Origin: Trichocoleus sp. FACHB-40
GTDB lineage: Bacteria; Cyanobacteriota; Cyanobacteriia; Cyanobacteriales; FACHB-T130
Direction: 5' to 3'
NCBI RefSeq assembly: GCF_014695915.1
Contig: NZ_JACJPF010000095.1
Coordinates: 1-60,829 of the forward strand
Length of the DNA: 60,829 nt
Under the pieces are notes generated by a model that was not told the DNA's origin, ran no database searches, and saw only the letters and a list, made by a program, of their open reading frames with translations. Shown here in pieces: positions 1 to 9,267 of the stretch. Positions within the stretch are counted from its first letter, which is position 1. The number at the start of each line of letters is the position of its first letter. The position numbers were made by a program, and so were the translations under genes.

Positions 1-53
1 CCAAAAGCTGTCCCTTTGATTTGTTGGGCGTGAATCAGAATTGGGTTATCCAT
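1..53 (-). CDS. Partial N-terminus of an unidentified protein
   Basis: An open frame starts with ATG at 53 and runs off the left edge. The visible residues are MDNPILIHAQQIKGTAF. The fragment is too short for me to recognise a family. It is transcribed away from the rest of the window. Confidence 0.4.
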   Translation of the reverse strand, partial: MDNPILIHAQQIKGTAF

Positions 54-315
54 AATCAGTGCTGCTTTCAGGGGTTTATCCTAGTCTAGGTTCGACTTGT
101 GTGTACACGGTAGCTTTGCAAGCGGAGAGGGCTGTAAGAGATATATTAGGAGCGATCGCATTCAGATCGCTCTTTTTTTATTGCGGCTGATCTCAAAGAC
201 TCAGATTAGCTGGATTTAGGAGTCTTCGAGGGTGGGAATTTGCGCGATCGCATCCCACTTCAGTCAGAGCCAGTTACAATAAATGGAAATTGTGCGAAGC
301 AGGAAAAATCTTCTC

Positions 316-549
316 ATGAAAGTAAAATCCTCAGTGGCAGCGATCGCATCCACCGCCCTTGTCGCAAGTGGCATTTTGTTCGCTTCAGCAAGTGAAGCTC
401 AACCTTGTGGATTAAAATCTGCTTATTATCGGCAACAATATCAGCAACCCGGTTGGTTAAACACTCCTATGGCAGCAGCTATTACATTGCCAGGGATAGC
501 CTTAGCAGCAGCTTTATACCTGGGTGGTCGTTCTTACCACAGGACTTAA
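316..549 (+). CDS. Small exported hypothetical protein
   Basis: I do not recognise a family. From the ATG at 316 the protein has 77 residues and opens with a good Sec signal peptide: MKVKSS, then a hydrophobic alanine-rich core, then a likely cleavage after ASASEA. The mature part begins QPCG, has a Tyr/Gln-rich stretch (YYRQQYQQPGW) and ends with a hydrophobic segment that could be a membrane anchor. An in-frame ATG at 283 would add 11 charged residues before the signal peptide, so 316 is the better start. Likely periplasmic or membrane-attached. Confidence 0.55.
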   Translation: MKVKSSVAAIASTALVASGILFASASEAQPCGLKSAYYRQQYQQPGWLNTPMAAAITLPGIALAAALYLGGRSYHRT

Positions 550-671
550 ACCGCTTCCGCCACCAAGGACAATTAAAAGACAAAAGCACCGTGAGGAGCG
601 ATCGCTTTTTCTAGGCCAGTAGTCGCTATGCAACTCTATGCCGTTGTCCGGTAGCGGGTTATATTATACTG

Positions 672-1268
672 GTGCAGATTACTCCTGCTCACCCTGAGTC
701 GCGAACTTTCATGGGTACTACCCTACAACAGATTGCCAAGTATCTAGACAGCCAAGGTTGGAAATACCATATCGACGAAGAAGCTTACCGCATTCTGACG
801 GGTGTGCAAGCCGAAAACGTAGAAGAATTCTTAATTGTTGTCCAGCTAGATGAAGAGGGAGAGTTCTTCAAACTATTTGCTCCCCAAGTTATAGCTGGAG
901 TTAAAGACCATCCTTACAAAGAAGCTATCCTCCAGACAATGCTTTGCATTTCCTGGGAAACCAAAATGCTGCAATGGGAGTATGACCCAACCGATGGTGA
1001 AATTCGTGCCATCATTGAGTTTCCCCTGGAAGATTCGATTCTCACAGAAAGACAATTTCACCGCTGTCTGGCAGGTTTAGTTCAAATTGTGGATAATGTA
1101 GCGGTGCCTCGCCTCAAAGAAGTGATGGAAACAGGCGTCGATCCAGGGGATCAAGAAATGGGAGAGAGATTATTACTCACCCTTCAAGAAGAAGCCCCAG
1201 GATTACTACAAATGTTAGAGAAGGCAATGGAAGCTCGCAAGAAGCGGGGAAGATTCCCCTCCGAGTAA
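672..1268 (+). CDS. YbjN-domain protein
   Basis: The pattern of a WKY...E..YRILTG opening, an acidic middle (QLDEEGEFFKLFAP) and a helical tail resembles the YbjN family, whose fold is related to type III secretion chaperones and which in E. coli affects stress responses. The protein is acidic and soluble with no signal peptide. A GTG at 672 gives 198 residues, while the ATG at 711 (MGTTLQQIAKYL) gives 185 and fits the conserved start better. I see no strong ribosome binding site for either. It stands alone, 80 bp before a DUF3318 gene on the same strand. The role in cyanobacteria is unknown. Confidence 0.6.
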   Translation: MQITPAHPESRTFMGTTLQQIAKYLDSQGWKYHIDEEAYRILTGVQAENVEEFLIVVQLDEEGEFFKLFAPQVIAGVKDHPYKEAILQTMLCISWETKMLQWEYDPTDGEIRAIIEFPLEDSILTERQFHRCLAGLVQIVDNVAVPRLKEVMETGVDPGDQEMGERLLLTLQEEAPGLLQMLEKAMEARKKRGRFPSE

Positions 1269-1347
1269 ATCTGTTTGTAGCCAGAAGATCGCTATACTGC
1301 AAAATGATACCCTTACTGTAGAGAAGCGAACTTCCGGGGGCTGGACT

Positions 1348-1992
1348 ATGACATCCTATGTAACCTCTTCTGCCAGAGCCGAGATGAGTGAACTCCGGCG
1401 TTTAAAAACTTTACTGCCGCCAGAATTGCAAAGCTGGGTAACAGTCGAGGGAACGACTGAGGTAAATCCCCCCCTGCTCCGCTGTGAAGAAATTGGCAAG
1501 GATCAAATCGAGATTCAAATTGACCTGGTGAAATGGGATCAATTGGCACTCGATCAGCGCAACTTGCTATTTTGGCACGAAGTCGCTCGGATTCAAAATG
1601 ACACCATTCCCAGAGATGGTTGGGAAATGGCGGCGCTAGCCATTGGTTTAGGTGGCGCAGTGGGCGAACTCTGGGTACAAGATGGGTTGCTGCTGTTGTT
1701 AGCTTTGGCGTTGTGTGGCGTATCAGGCTACCGACTTTATCAGAAAAATAATGGGGACAAGCAAGTAAAAGAAATGATTGAAGCGGATGAGAAAGCGATC
1801 GCGCTAGCCACCCGCTTCGGCTATTCTCTCCCCAATGCCTATAAAAGTCTCGGTAGCGCCTTGAAAGCTCTGCTTGAGCAAACCCCTAGTAAGCGTCAAC
1901 GTAACAAATATGAAACGCGACTCACTGCTCTCAAACGCAGTGCATCAAAAGCAAAAGCTAAAGTAAAAGGTTCACGCGAGGCGACACCTTAA
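1348..1992 (+). CDS. DUF3318 membrane protein
   Basis: A cyanobacterial protein of 214 residues matching what I know of DUF3318. The N-terminal half has conserved blocks (LKTLLPPELQ..W, DQRNLLFWHEVARIQ). A hydrophobic segment at about residues 90-128 is enough for one or two membrane helices. The basic C-terminus is rich in Lys, Arg and Ala and is probably cytoplasmic. No biochemical function is known. It ends just before a 14-bp perfect hairpin at 2011-2041 that separates it from the convergent gene on the other strand. Confidence 0.7.
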   Translation: MTSYVTSSARAEMSELRRLKTLLPPELQSWVTVEGTTEVNPPLLRCEEIGKDQIEIQIDLVKWDQLALDQRNLLFWHEVARIQNDTIPRDGWEMAALAIGLGGAVGELWVQDGLLLLLALALCGVSGYRLYQKNNGDKQVKEMIEADEKAIALATRFGYSLPNAYKSLGSALKALLEQTPSKRQRNKYETRLTALKRSASKAKAKVKGSREATP

Positions 1993-2010
1993 ACGGAAAG
2001 CCGAAGTTAT

Positions 2011-2041
2011 TCTCGTTACCAGGCTGGGCCTGGTAACGAGA
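2011..2041. terminator. Bidirectional hairpin between convergent genes
   Basis: A perfect 14-bp stem (TCTCGTTACCAGGC with its complement) closes a TGG loop. It lies between the stop codons of two convergent genes, so it can end transcription from both sides. Confidence 0.7.
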
Positions 2042-2068
2042 TTGAAGAATTCTTCATTTTTTGCCTTT

Positions 2069-3544
2069 TTATTGCCGCCGGAGCAACAAACCACCAAAAC
2101 CCAGTAGCATTAACCCAACAGTTGCAGCTGGTTCTGGCACTTTTTCTGGCGGCACAAACCCCTCTAACTCTTTAGCACTAGCTTTAAACGAGTAGAGGTA
2201 GGCAGGAAGCAATTTTTGTCCAGAGGGACAGCCGCTATCAATAGAGACGAGACTAAAGGCTGTACCATCAGTGCAAACATCCAGCTGACCAGCATCTCCC
2301 TGAGTAACGCTAAAGTCGTTATCGGTGCCTAGTATAATTGCGTAGGAACCATCCTTGAGTTGAGGCCCAATTGCCAAACCTTCCAACTTCTCAGGGATTA
2401 CCTGCCCAGCCGCTTTCAGCTGTTCGGCAATGTCAAGAAACAGAGACTTGCTAACAGGTGTTACGCCAGCTGGTAGCGTGTTTGTACCTGCCAAGCTGAT
2501 GTTGCTGACATCTGTGGCACCTGTGAGATCAATTTTGTAAACGCGCTTACTGGCTACTGGGGCTTCACCTAGAGGATCAGCTTCGCCTACGCCGCGATTA
2601 TCGCGTTCCAGCACCAAGAACTCATTGTTATTGAGGGCGGTAATAGCGCTAATGCCAATATTGCGACCTTGAGAATTTTGCCCAAAATCGTCATCAGTTC
2701 CCGGAATGCGATCATTAATAGCGGCAAGACTTTCTAGCTGGTAAATATATTGAGCGACGGGCGATCGCGTTGCCGTATCAAATTCCACAATTCTCAAATT
2801 CTGGCTGCGTCGTCCATCGGGGCTTCCCTCGTTTACTAAAGGGTCTTGCAGCATCGCAAACAGTTTACTACCGTCAGGACTGAGAGTCACCCCCTCAAAT
2901 CCTCGGTTATCCTGGCGACCGCTGGTAATCGTACCCCGACCATCAACATAGTTGGGGACGCTTCCCACTTTGGGAACTATATTTTCTGGAGTCGTAAATG
3001 CTTTGAGGAACGAACCCGTCGAGCTGAACTCATAAACAGAGGGGCCATACTCATCTGAAACGTAGAAATTCCCATTAGGAGCAACTGCAAAGCCCTCCGG
3101 GTCAAAGCTAAGACCGAGATTTCCAGCATCGCCGTTGAGTAGGGTGGGGTTCAACCCATTGAAGTTCTCACCGTCCTTAGTAAACAGAATTGTCTTCAGC
3201 ACATTGAAATTGCTAATAGCCCCCGTGTTTGGGTCAACATCCAAAGAAAATTTCTGAACCCGCGTTTGATAGGAAAGGACGCCGCCTCCTGCGCCGCGAT
3301 CGCCCAAACCGTAGTAAACATTCTCGTAGCGATCGTAATAAATATCCGAGAAAAAACCTAAGCGATTGATGTTGGCACCACCACTACTACCATTGAGTGG
3401 GAATAAATCTGTACTTTCACCCGGAATCGCCAGAGTGTTTTCTAGGGAAACTGCGTAAGCTGAGGTAGTATTTGCCGCGATAGAGAGCGCAGATACCACC
3501 AAGGAACAACTAAACGCCCGAAGCCAATGCCTTGCTTGCATCAT
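2069..3544 (-). CDS. Exported esterase-like phytase-family protein with PEP-CTERM anchor
   Basis: A protein of 491 residues. It has an N-terminal signal peptide (RHWLRAFSCSLVVSALSIAAN). The body has the repeated beta-propeller features of the esterase-like phytase family (FDPEGFAVAPNGNFYVSDEYGP, NRGFEGVTLSPDG, LEGLAI). The C-terminus is a PEP-CTERM sorting signal: VPEPAA, then the hydrophobic GLMLLGFGGLLL, then RRQ. Such proteins are exported and handled by an exosortase, often in organisms that secrete polysaccharide. The enzymatic activity, possibly a phosphoesterase, is inferred from family. It is a single gene with 225 bp of AT-rich sequence upstream in which I see no clear element. Confidence 0.8.
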   Translation of the reverse strand: MMQARHWLRAFSCSLVVSALSIAANTTSAYAVSLENTLAIPGESTDLFPLNGSSGGANINRLGFFSDIYYDRYENVYYGLGDRGAGGGVLSYQTRVQKFSLDVDPNTGAISNFNVLKTILFTKDGENFNGLNPTLLNGDAGNLGLSFDPEGFAVAPNGNFYVSDEYGPSVYEFSSTGSFLKAFTTPENIVPKVGSVPNYVDGRGTITSGRQDNRGFEGVTLSPDGSKLFAMLQDPLVNEGSPDGRRSQNLRIVEFDTATRSPVAQYIYQLESLAAINDRIPGTDDDFGQNSQGRNIGISAITALNNNEFLVLERDNRGVGEADPLGEAPVASKRVYKIDLTGATDVSNISLAGTNTLPAGVTPVSKSLFLDIAEQLKAAGQVIPEKLEGLAIGPQLKDGSYAIILGTDNDFSVTQGDAGQLDVCTDGTAFSLVSIDSGCPSGQKLLPAYLYSFKASAKELEGFVPPEKVPEPAATVGLMLLGFGGLLLRRQ

Positions 3545-3769
3545 GTCTAAAACGAGGAAATTTTACTTTCTCAGCATCAGGCGTTTCTTTTAAGAAGAGA
3601 TTTAGAACAGTTTAAGTGATACTTCAAGACGATTTTCTACACCGTAATTTCACATAAATTTCTGGGTTCTTTATCAATTCTTTATACAAACACCGTATTT
3701 TTAGCACTCTGATTTAGTAATCAGGACTATTCATGGTTCATTGGAAATTTCCAATAAACCATGAACAAT

Positions 3770-4558
3770 TTAAAGTTGCCCCAGCATTTTATGAGTCTGT
3801 GGCACAACTCGCACCTGCTTAAGGTTTCGTTTCATCAACACCTGCCACTCCAGAACCTGCTGGGGCGTTGGCGGAAGCACTGCCATACTATGAGGCATCT
3901 CCAGGGGTGTCACTGGCTGTAGAAACGCCGGGATGCCAGGGCTAACAGATGCTACCAACTCAGATGCCTGTTCCAACTCATCTGGCTCAGTTTTACTGGA
4001 AATAATTAGCTTGACAAAAACCTCAGCTTGTGAGTCCCAACAAAGCTGGAGAAATTCCGCGTGAGTTTGCCAGTAGCTTTCCCCGCTCACACTAGGCAGC
4101 TTAATATCCATGCCCACAGAATCGAGATAGGGCAAAATTGTTGCAAGCTGTTCCGGGCGATGACCGCCAGTTTCTAGATAAATTGGCAATTTAGTTAAGT
4201 CGCGCAACTGGGGCAAAAATTCTACCAAAAAGGGTGCATGAAGCAGGGGTTCGCCACCAGTGAGGCTGATGCTATCGTGCAGACCTGGTTGATTTTGCCG
4301 ATTTATCCAATCCAGTAACATTGGGATAGTTACTGGATTGGAGTGGGTTTCAAAATCGCGCTCTCCGGGTGTCTGCTCGATGCTACAGGTGGCTGGTGTG
4401 TGCCAGGTATGGGCGCTATCGCAAAAGTAACAGCGGAGGTCACAGAGGGCAAAGCGGATGAATATCTGGCGGGTGCCGACGTTGAGTCCTTCGCCTTGAA
4501 TAGCGGAAAAGACTTCAATCAGCCGCGCCTTCGAGGATTCGGAGGTTTTAGGGGTCAT
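3770..4558 (-). CDS. queE: 7-carboxy-7-deazaguanine synthase
   Basis: QueE is a radical-SAM enzyme that converts 6-carboxytetrahydropterin to 7-carboxy-7-deazaguanine in the queuosine pathway. The iron-sulfur CX3CX2C motif is at residues 39-46 (CDLRCYFC), preceded by the substrate-loop segment FSAIQGEGLNVGTRQIF. The SAM-binding GGEP is at 101-104. The 262-residue length is usual for cyanobacterial QueE. No other queuosine genes are adjacent. The 299 bp between this start and the next gene are AT-rich, and I see no distinct element in them. Confidence 0.92.
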   Translation of the reverse strand: MTPKTSESSKARLIEVFSAIQGEGLNVGTRQIFIRFALCDLRCYFCDSAHTWHTPATCSIEQTPGERDFETHSNPVTIPMLLDWINRQNQPGLHDSISLTGGEPLLHAPFLVEFLPQLRDLTKLPIYLETGGHRPEQLATILPYLDSVGMDIKLPSVSGESYWQTHAEFLQLCWDSQAEVFVKLIISSKTEPDELEQASELVASVSPGIPAFLQPVTPLEMPHSMAVLPPTPQQVLEWQVLMKRNLKQVRVVPQTHKMLGQL

Positions 4559-4857
4559 GTTGCAAAAAGCGTGAGGGCAAGCAACTCGCTCACGCTGTAC
4601 TCATTGAGTGTGTCTCTCTACCAATCTATTGTCTGCCTGGAGTGCCTCAATTAACCACTCTGTCTTTGGCTCGGCTGTTGCTGTGAAGGTGTCAGCTAGT
4701 ACAAGCTTGGTTATTGTATTTTTGTAAAGAGAAAAATATACTTTTATTATTATTTCTTAAGCATTAAAAAAAATTAACAAAAACTTTTGATGAAGTTGAA
4801 TTGACTAAGGCAAAATATTGCTCAGAATATTAAGTGGCAACTTAGTACCAGGTTTTC

Positions 4858-5856
4858 ATGGTAGGCCCCAACCCAGAGGCAGAATTTCAGATTACGTTCT
4901 ACAACGAAACTCCTGTAGTGCAACTGCCCCCTCGCCTCACAGTGCTGGAGGCAGTGGCTTTTAAAACAAGCTGTCAGCAGTTTTTGCAAGGGAGTTCCGT
5001 CACCGACCAATTAGTTCTGGATTTGAGCCAGACGACATTTATAGATAGCAGTGGTGTCGGCGCACTGGTTAGTAATGTAAAAGTAGCGCGGGACAAAGGA
5101 GTAAAATTGGTACTCCGGAGCGTCCATCCTCAAGTGATGGCGGTTTTGGCGATGACGGGACTGGATCAGGTTTTGACAATTGAGCAGTCGAAAGACGCCA
5201 CCACACCTAAACCTGGACAAAAGTCAGACAAACAGCTACCAGAAACTCATCCTTCGGTGCGTTCCTGGGTGAAGCGTTGTATTGACGTGGTGGGGGCGCT
5301 GATAGGTTTGGTAATTTCAGCAATTTTGTTTATCCCCATTGTTATTGCCATAAAAGTAGACGATCCTGGGCCAATCTTCTTTAGTCAGGTTCGCTGTGGT
5401 TGGATGGGTAGGCGGTTTCGGGTTTGGAAATTTCGCTCGATGTGCGTAAATGCGGAAGCACTGAAAGACAAAATCGAAAACCAAGCTACGGGTGCATTTT
5501 TCAAGAATGAAAACGATCCGCGAGTGACGCGGGTGGGTCGCTTTTTACGTAAGAGTAGTTTGGATGAACTGCCTCAGTTTTGGAATGTACTCAAAGGGGA
5601 GATGAGTTTGGTAGGCACTAGACCACCTACGCCGGATGAAGTTGAGCGCTATGAAGTGCCAGAATGGCAGCGTTTAGATGTGAAACCCGGTATGACAGGG
5701 GAGTGGCAGGTAAATGGGCGAAGCCAAGTACGCAATTTTGAAGACGTAATCCGCTTAGATTTACGTTATCAGCAAAACTGGAGCTTGATTTACGATATCC
5801 AGCTAATTGTTAAAACTGTCCTGATCTTATTTCGCAAAAACAGTGGTGCTTATTAG
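4858..5856 (+). CDS. STAS-domain / bacterial sugar transferase fusion
   Basis: Two modules in 332 residues. Residues about 10-110 form a STAS (anti-anti-sigma) domain with the phosphorylatable motif FIDSSGVGALV. From about 140 comes a polyprenyl-phosphate sugar transferase: one membrane segment (VVGALIGLVISAILFIPIVI), then the catalytic block with DDPGPIFFSQVR, WKFRSM, NDPRVTRVGRFLRK, SLDELPQFWNVLKGEMSLVG and RP. This enzyme type starts exopolysaccharide repeat units by loading the first sugar phosphate on undecaprenyl phosphate. The fused STAS domain suggests control by the kinase-like protein whose gene overlaps its 3' end. Confidence 0.88.
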   Translation: MVGPNPEAEFQITFYNETPVVQLPPRLTVLEAVAFKTSCQQFLQGSSVTDQLVLDLSQTTFIDSSGVGALVSNVKVARDKGVKLVLRSVHPQVMAVLAMTGLDQVLTIEQSKDATTPKPGQKSDKQLPETHPSVRSWVKRCIDVVGALIGLVISAILFIPIVIAIKVDDPGPIFFSQVRCGWMGRRFRVWKFRSMCVNAEALKDKIENQATGAFFKNENDPRVTRVGRFLRKSSLDELPQFWNVLKGEMSLVGTRPPTPDEVERYEVPEWQRLDVKPGMTGEWQVNGRSQVRNFEDVIRLDLRYQQNWSLIYDIQLIVKTVLILFRKNSGAY

Positions 5857-5878
5857 GAAACCCCAATTACTTCTGTTA

Positions 5879-6331
5879 ATGCAAAAGGAACAACCCCTGG
5901 TACAGTCCCGTCTTCAGGTTGAGACGGATTTGAATGCTTTAACAGAAGTTTTGCAATGGTTTGAGCAACTTACTCTACCGTTGCTGCCCTATGAATTATG
6001 GTGGCAATGTCAGGTTGCCTTGACAGAAGGCTTCACCAATGCGGTTCGCCATGCTCACAAAGACTTACCGCAGAATACTCCAATTGAAATCCAGGTGAAA
6101 GTTTTTGCTAGCTACCTGGAAATGCGGATTTGGGACTACGGAGAGCGATTTGATTTAGAAGCAAAGCTGCAATCAAAGCTTTCATTATTAAACCAAAAGG
6201 ATTTTGACCCCTTGGAAAATGAAGGGGGGAGGGGATTGATATTTATGCAACAGTTTACGGATGAACTTTGTTACATCCGGATGAGTGACCGGCGAAATTG
6301 CTTGTTGATGCGAAGAAAAATCCTTCGCTGA
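5879..6331 (+). CDS. RsbW-like ATP-binding serine kinase / anti-sigma factor
   Basis: A HATPase of the GHKL superfamily, 150 residues from the ATG at 5879. It has the N box EGFTNAVRHAH, a G1-like WDYGERFD and a G2-like ENEGGRGLIFMQQFTDE. Proteins of this type phosphorylate a serine in a partner STAS domain and bind sigma factors. A GTG at 5843 would overlap the previous gene by 14 bp and add 12 residues, but the ATG lies nearer the conserved start. The immediate neighbour is a STAS-sugar transferase, so that STAS domain is its most likely substrate. Confidence 0.82.
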   Translation: MQKEQPLVQSRLQVETDLNALTEVLQWFEQLTLPLLPYELWWQCQVALTEGFTNAVRHAHKDLPQNTPIEIQVKVFASYLEMRIWDYGERFDLEAKLQSKLSLLNQKDFDPLENEGGRGLIFMQQFTDELCYIRMSDRRNCLLMRRKILR

Positions 6332-6334
6332 GTG

Positions 6335-6362
6335 GCTTACTACTGCGATCGCAGTAGTAAGC
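6335..6362. repeat. Perfect 28-bp palindrome centred on HIP1
   Basis: GCTTACTACTGCGATCGC is followed by its mirror half, directly after the HATPase stop codon. It may act as a terminator, although no U-run follows. The remaining 240 bp to the next gene hold nothing I can assign. Confidence 0.5.
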
Positions 6363-6618
6363 TAGCCAAAGTAGGGCATTTACAAGCCAAGAAGGAAAAA
6401 TCCAGTCTTAGCTAGGCTCTTAGCTGCTTTTGGTAGGCAAATTAAATATGGAACAATTTACAGTTAAGAGTGTGTCTGTAGTAACTACACACTTCACTTA
6501 GCTACGGATTATGAGCGAAATCAACTACAAGCAGGATACGCGATTGCTGCCACATAGGACTAGCCGCGATTAAACTAGGTAGAAGCTTTCCGCTCAAAAT
6601 TTGGTTGAACCTAGAAAA

Positions 6619-7848
6619 ATGCGGATTTTGATTTATTCCTATAACTACCATCCCGAACCTATAGGCATTGCCCCTTTAATGACCGAACTAGCAGAAGGTC
6701 TAGTACAACAAGGTCATGAAGTGCGTGTTGTCACTGCCATGCCCAACTATCCGCAACGGCGCATATACGACGAATATAAGGGCAAATTGTACATGACCGA
6801 AAAGAAAAAGGGTGTGGCAGTTCAGCGTAATTATGTCTGGATTCGCCCTAATCCGGGTTTGTTGGATCGAATTATGTTGGATGCCAGCTTTGTCCTCATC
6901 AGCTTAGTTCATGCTCTTAAAGGTCTGCGCCCGGATGTGATTCTTTTAACTGTGCCGCCCCTGCCAGTTGCCGTTCCGGCGGCGATGCTGGGATGGTTGC
7001 ATCGTTGCCCAGTGATATTAAATCTTCAGGATATTTTGCCGGAAGCAGCCGTCCATACAGGCCTGCTCACAAACAAACGGATGATTCGCATCTTTGAAGG
7101 ACTGGAAAAATTTGCCTATTGGAGTGCAACTAAGATTAGTGTCATTAGTGATGGGTTTGTTGACAATTTGGTGGGCAAAGGTGTCCAAGAAAACAAAATT
7201 GTACTAATTCCCAACTGGGTTGATATTAACTTTATCCAACCCTTACCAAAAGAAGATAGTCCCTTCCGTAAGGCTCATCAACTTAACGGTAAATTTGTTG
7301 TTCTCTACTCCGGTAATATTGGTCGCACCCAACCTTTGACAGCCCTTATCGATGCAGCCGCTCGCCTCAAGCATATTCCAGAAATTGCTGTTGTAATTGT
7401 GGGAGAGGAAAAAGCGTTGCAAGATTTGGAGCTGTACCGTCAAAACATAGATGCTACTAACGTTTTGCTGCTACCATTTCAACCGCGAAAAGAACTGCCG
7501 CAAATGCTGGCGGCGGCTGATATTGGAATGGTGATGCAAAAAGAAAACGTGATCTCCTTCAATATGCCTTCTAAAATCCAGCTGTTATTAGCCAGCGGTC
7601 GCCCGATAATAGCTTCTGTTCCCTCTACTGGTACGGCAGCTAAAGCAGTGCAGCAGAGCAAAGGTGGTATTGTCGTACCCCCGGAAGATAGCGAGGCTCT
7701 AGCGGCAGCAATTTTAGATTTGTATAAAAATCCGGACAAAGCCGAAGCGCTGGGTAAGCAAGGCAGAGAGTACGCTATCGAAAATTATGCTTTCAATACA
7801 GCTCTGGACAGGTATGAGAAGCTGTTTGGCGAGGTTTCGTTGCATTGA
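6619..7848 (+). CDS. WcaI-family glycosyltransferase (GT4)
   Basis: A 409-residue GT-B glycosyltransferase of the colanic-acid WcaI type. The N-terminal domain starts MRILIYSYNYHPEPIGIAP and includes GHEVRVVTAMPNYPQ. The C-terminal nucleotide-sugar domain has LYSGNIGRTQPL, FNMPSKIQLLLASGRPIIA and the acidic GGIVVPPEDSEAL. A TTG at 6601 is in frame but weaker than the ATG at 6619. With the STAS-sugar transferase upstream it forms a probable exopolysaccharide assembly cluster; the initiating enzyme loads the first sugar and this one adds a later residue in the cytoplasm. Confidence 0.85.
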   Translation: MRILIYSYNYHPEPIGIAPLMTELAEGLVQQGHEVRVVTAMPNYPQRRIYDEYKGKLYMTEKKKGVAVQRNYVWIRPNPGLLDRIMLDASFVLISLVHALKGLRPDVILLTVPPLPVAVPAAMLGWLHRCPVILNLQDILPEAAVHTGLLTNKRMIRIFEGLEKFAYWSATKISVISDGFVDNLVGKGVQENKIVLIPNWVDINFIQPLPKEDSPFRKAHQLNGKFVVLYSGNIGRTQPLTALIDAAARLKHIPEIAVVIVGEEKALQDLELYRQNIDATNVLLLPFQPRKELPQMLAAADIGMVMQKENVISFNMPSKIQLLLASGRPIIASVPSTGTAAKAVQQSKGGIVVPPEDSEALAAAILDLYKNPDKAEALGKQGREYAIENYAFNTALDRYEKLFGEVSLH

Positions 7849-8009
7849 TCTAGAATGGGAGCAATGCGGCGGTTGCTTTTGGATTTATGTGCGATGCTCG
7901 CAGCAAGCGAACCTCTAAGGCGTTGATCACGCCCTACTAACTGCTGGGAAAAAAGCACCCGCTCTTGCTCTCGCCAGAGTAGTCGTTCAACGCATCTACC
8001 GTTTATTTT

Positions 8010-8630
8010 ATGGAATTTGTGGCAATTAAGCGCGATCGCGTCTTAGCCTGGTTAGCAGATAATGTCCCTGCCGCTCGGATAAAACACATTCTGGGCGTTG
8101 AGCAGATGGCTGCATCTCTAGCGCTGCATTATCACCTTGATGTCGAAAAAGCGGCAACCAGCGGCTTGATGCACGACCTAGCTAAATATTTTAAGCCTTC
8201 TGTACTGTTGCAAATGGCACAGGAAGCAGGACTGGAAATAGACCCTGTGGAGGAAGAGAATCCGCATTTGCTGCACGCAGATGTCAGTGCAATTGTAGCT
8301 AGAGACAAATTTGGAATATTTGATGAAGAAATTTTGCAGGCAATTCAGGATCACACCTTGGGCAGACCAGGGATGAGTAACTTGAGTTGTATCGTATTTT
8401 TAGCTGATAGCCTAGAACCAGGTAGAGGCGATACTCGTGAGTTAGAAGCTTTAAGACAAGCTGCCTGGGAAAATCTCTACAAAGCTGTTTGGCTGGTTTG
8501 CGATTATTCTCTGAAATATCTACTAGATACCCGTTGCTTAATTCATCCGCGCACGATCCGTACCCGGAATTGGGCATTGCAAATGGCTAGCAAAAAGCAG
8601 CAATCAGCAGAAGAAATGATGAAAAGTTAA
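8010..8630 (+). CDS. yqeK: HD-domain bis(5'-nucleosyl)-tetraphosphatase, YqeK type
   Basis: An HD-superfamily hydrolase of 206 residues that splits Ap4A symmetrically to ADP. Metal-binding residues are visible in KHILGVEQMA (first His), SGLMHDLAKYF (HD), HLLHADV and IQDHTLGRPGMS. The C-terminal NLSCIVFLADSLEPGR is typical of YqeK. In many bacteria yqeK lies next to rsfS, as here with rsfS 154 bp downstream, which supports both calls. The 161 bp upstream are unremarkable. Confidence 0.88.
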   Translation: MEFVAIKRDRVLAWLADNVPAARIKHILGVEQMAASLALHYHLDVEKAATSGLMHDLAKYFKPSVLLQMAQEAGLEIDPVEEENPHLLHADVSAIVARDKFGIFDEEILQAIQDHTLGRPGMSNLSCIVFLADSLEPGRGDTRELEALRQAAWENLYKAVWLVCDYSLKYLLDTRCLIHPRTIRTRNWALQMASKKQQSAEEMMKS

Positions 8631-8783
8631 AAAGTTGGAAGCTAGAGAAACTTGAGGCGGGAAGCCCAAAAATCATAATTTGAAATTTAAAATTCATAAT
8701 TGGGGATTTAGTCAGGGTGGCTGTAAGTTAAATCAATTGTTGACGAATTTATAGGTGTTTTTGAACAAGGAAATAAGGATTTA

Positions 8784-9263
8784 ATGTCAGAACAGTTTAA
8801 GGTACATTCGACAACGCCCAGCACAGACGAAACGTTACTCTCTAGCCGAACAGGGACGAATGGTTTACCCGTGCGTCCCGTAAATGCAGAAAAGCAGAAC
8901 GCTTCTAAAGAACTGGCAATGACAGTTGCCACAGCAGCGGATGACCGCAAAGCGTCTGATATTGTATTGCTAAATGTGGCAGAGGTATCCTATTTAGCAG
9001 ATTACTTCGCGATCGCTACCGGATTCTCTAGGGTACAGGTAAGGGCGATCGCGCAGTCGATTGAAGAAAAGGTGGAAACACAGTGCCAACGGCTACCACT
9101 ACGTGTGGAAGGAAAAGCAGAGGGCAGCTGGATAGTCATGGACTACGGCGATGTAATTGTTCATATCTTGCTTCCTCCAGAGCGCGAGTTTTATAATCTG
9201 GAAGCATTTTGGGGACACGCTGAACGAATAGAGTTCACAGCATCCCAGCCAGTGGGAGAATAA
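8784..9263 (+). CDS. rsfS: Ribosome silencing factor
   Basis: RsfS (Iojap/DUF143) binds ribosomal protein uL14 and blocks subunit joining when nutrients are low. The core runs from about residue 47 with DRKASDIVLLNVAEVSYLAD and YFAIATGFSRVQVRAIA, then EGSWIVMDYGDVIVHI and the C-terminal FYNLEAFWG. The first 45 residues are an unconserved extension, so the true start may be internal. Four bases separate it from the CGLD27 gene. Confidence 0.9.
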   Translation: MSEQFKVHSTTPSTDETLLSSRTGTNGLPVRPVNAEKQNASKELAMTVATAADDRKASDIVLLNVAEVSYLADYFAIATGFSRVQVRAIAQSIEEKVETQCQRLPLRVEGKAEGSWIVMDYGDVIVHILLPPEREFYNLEAFWGHAERIEFTASQPVGE

Positions 9264-9267
9264 GACA

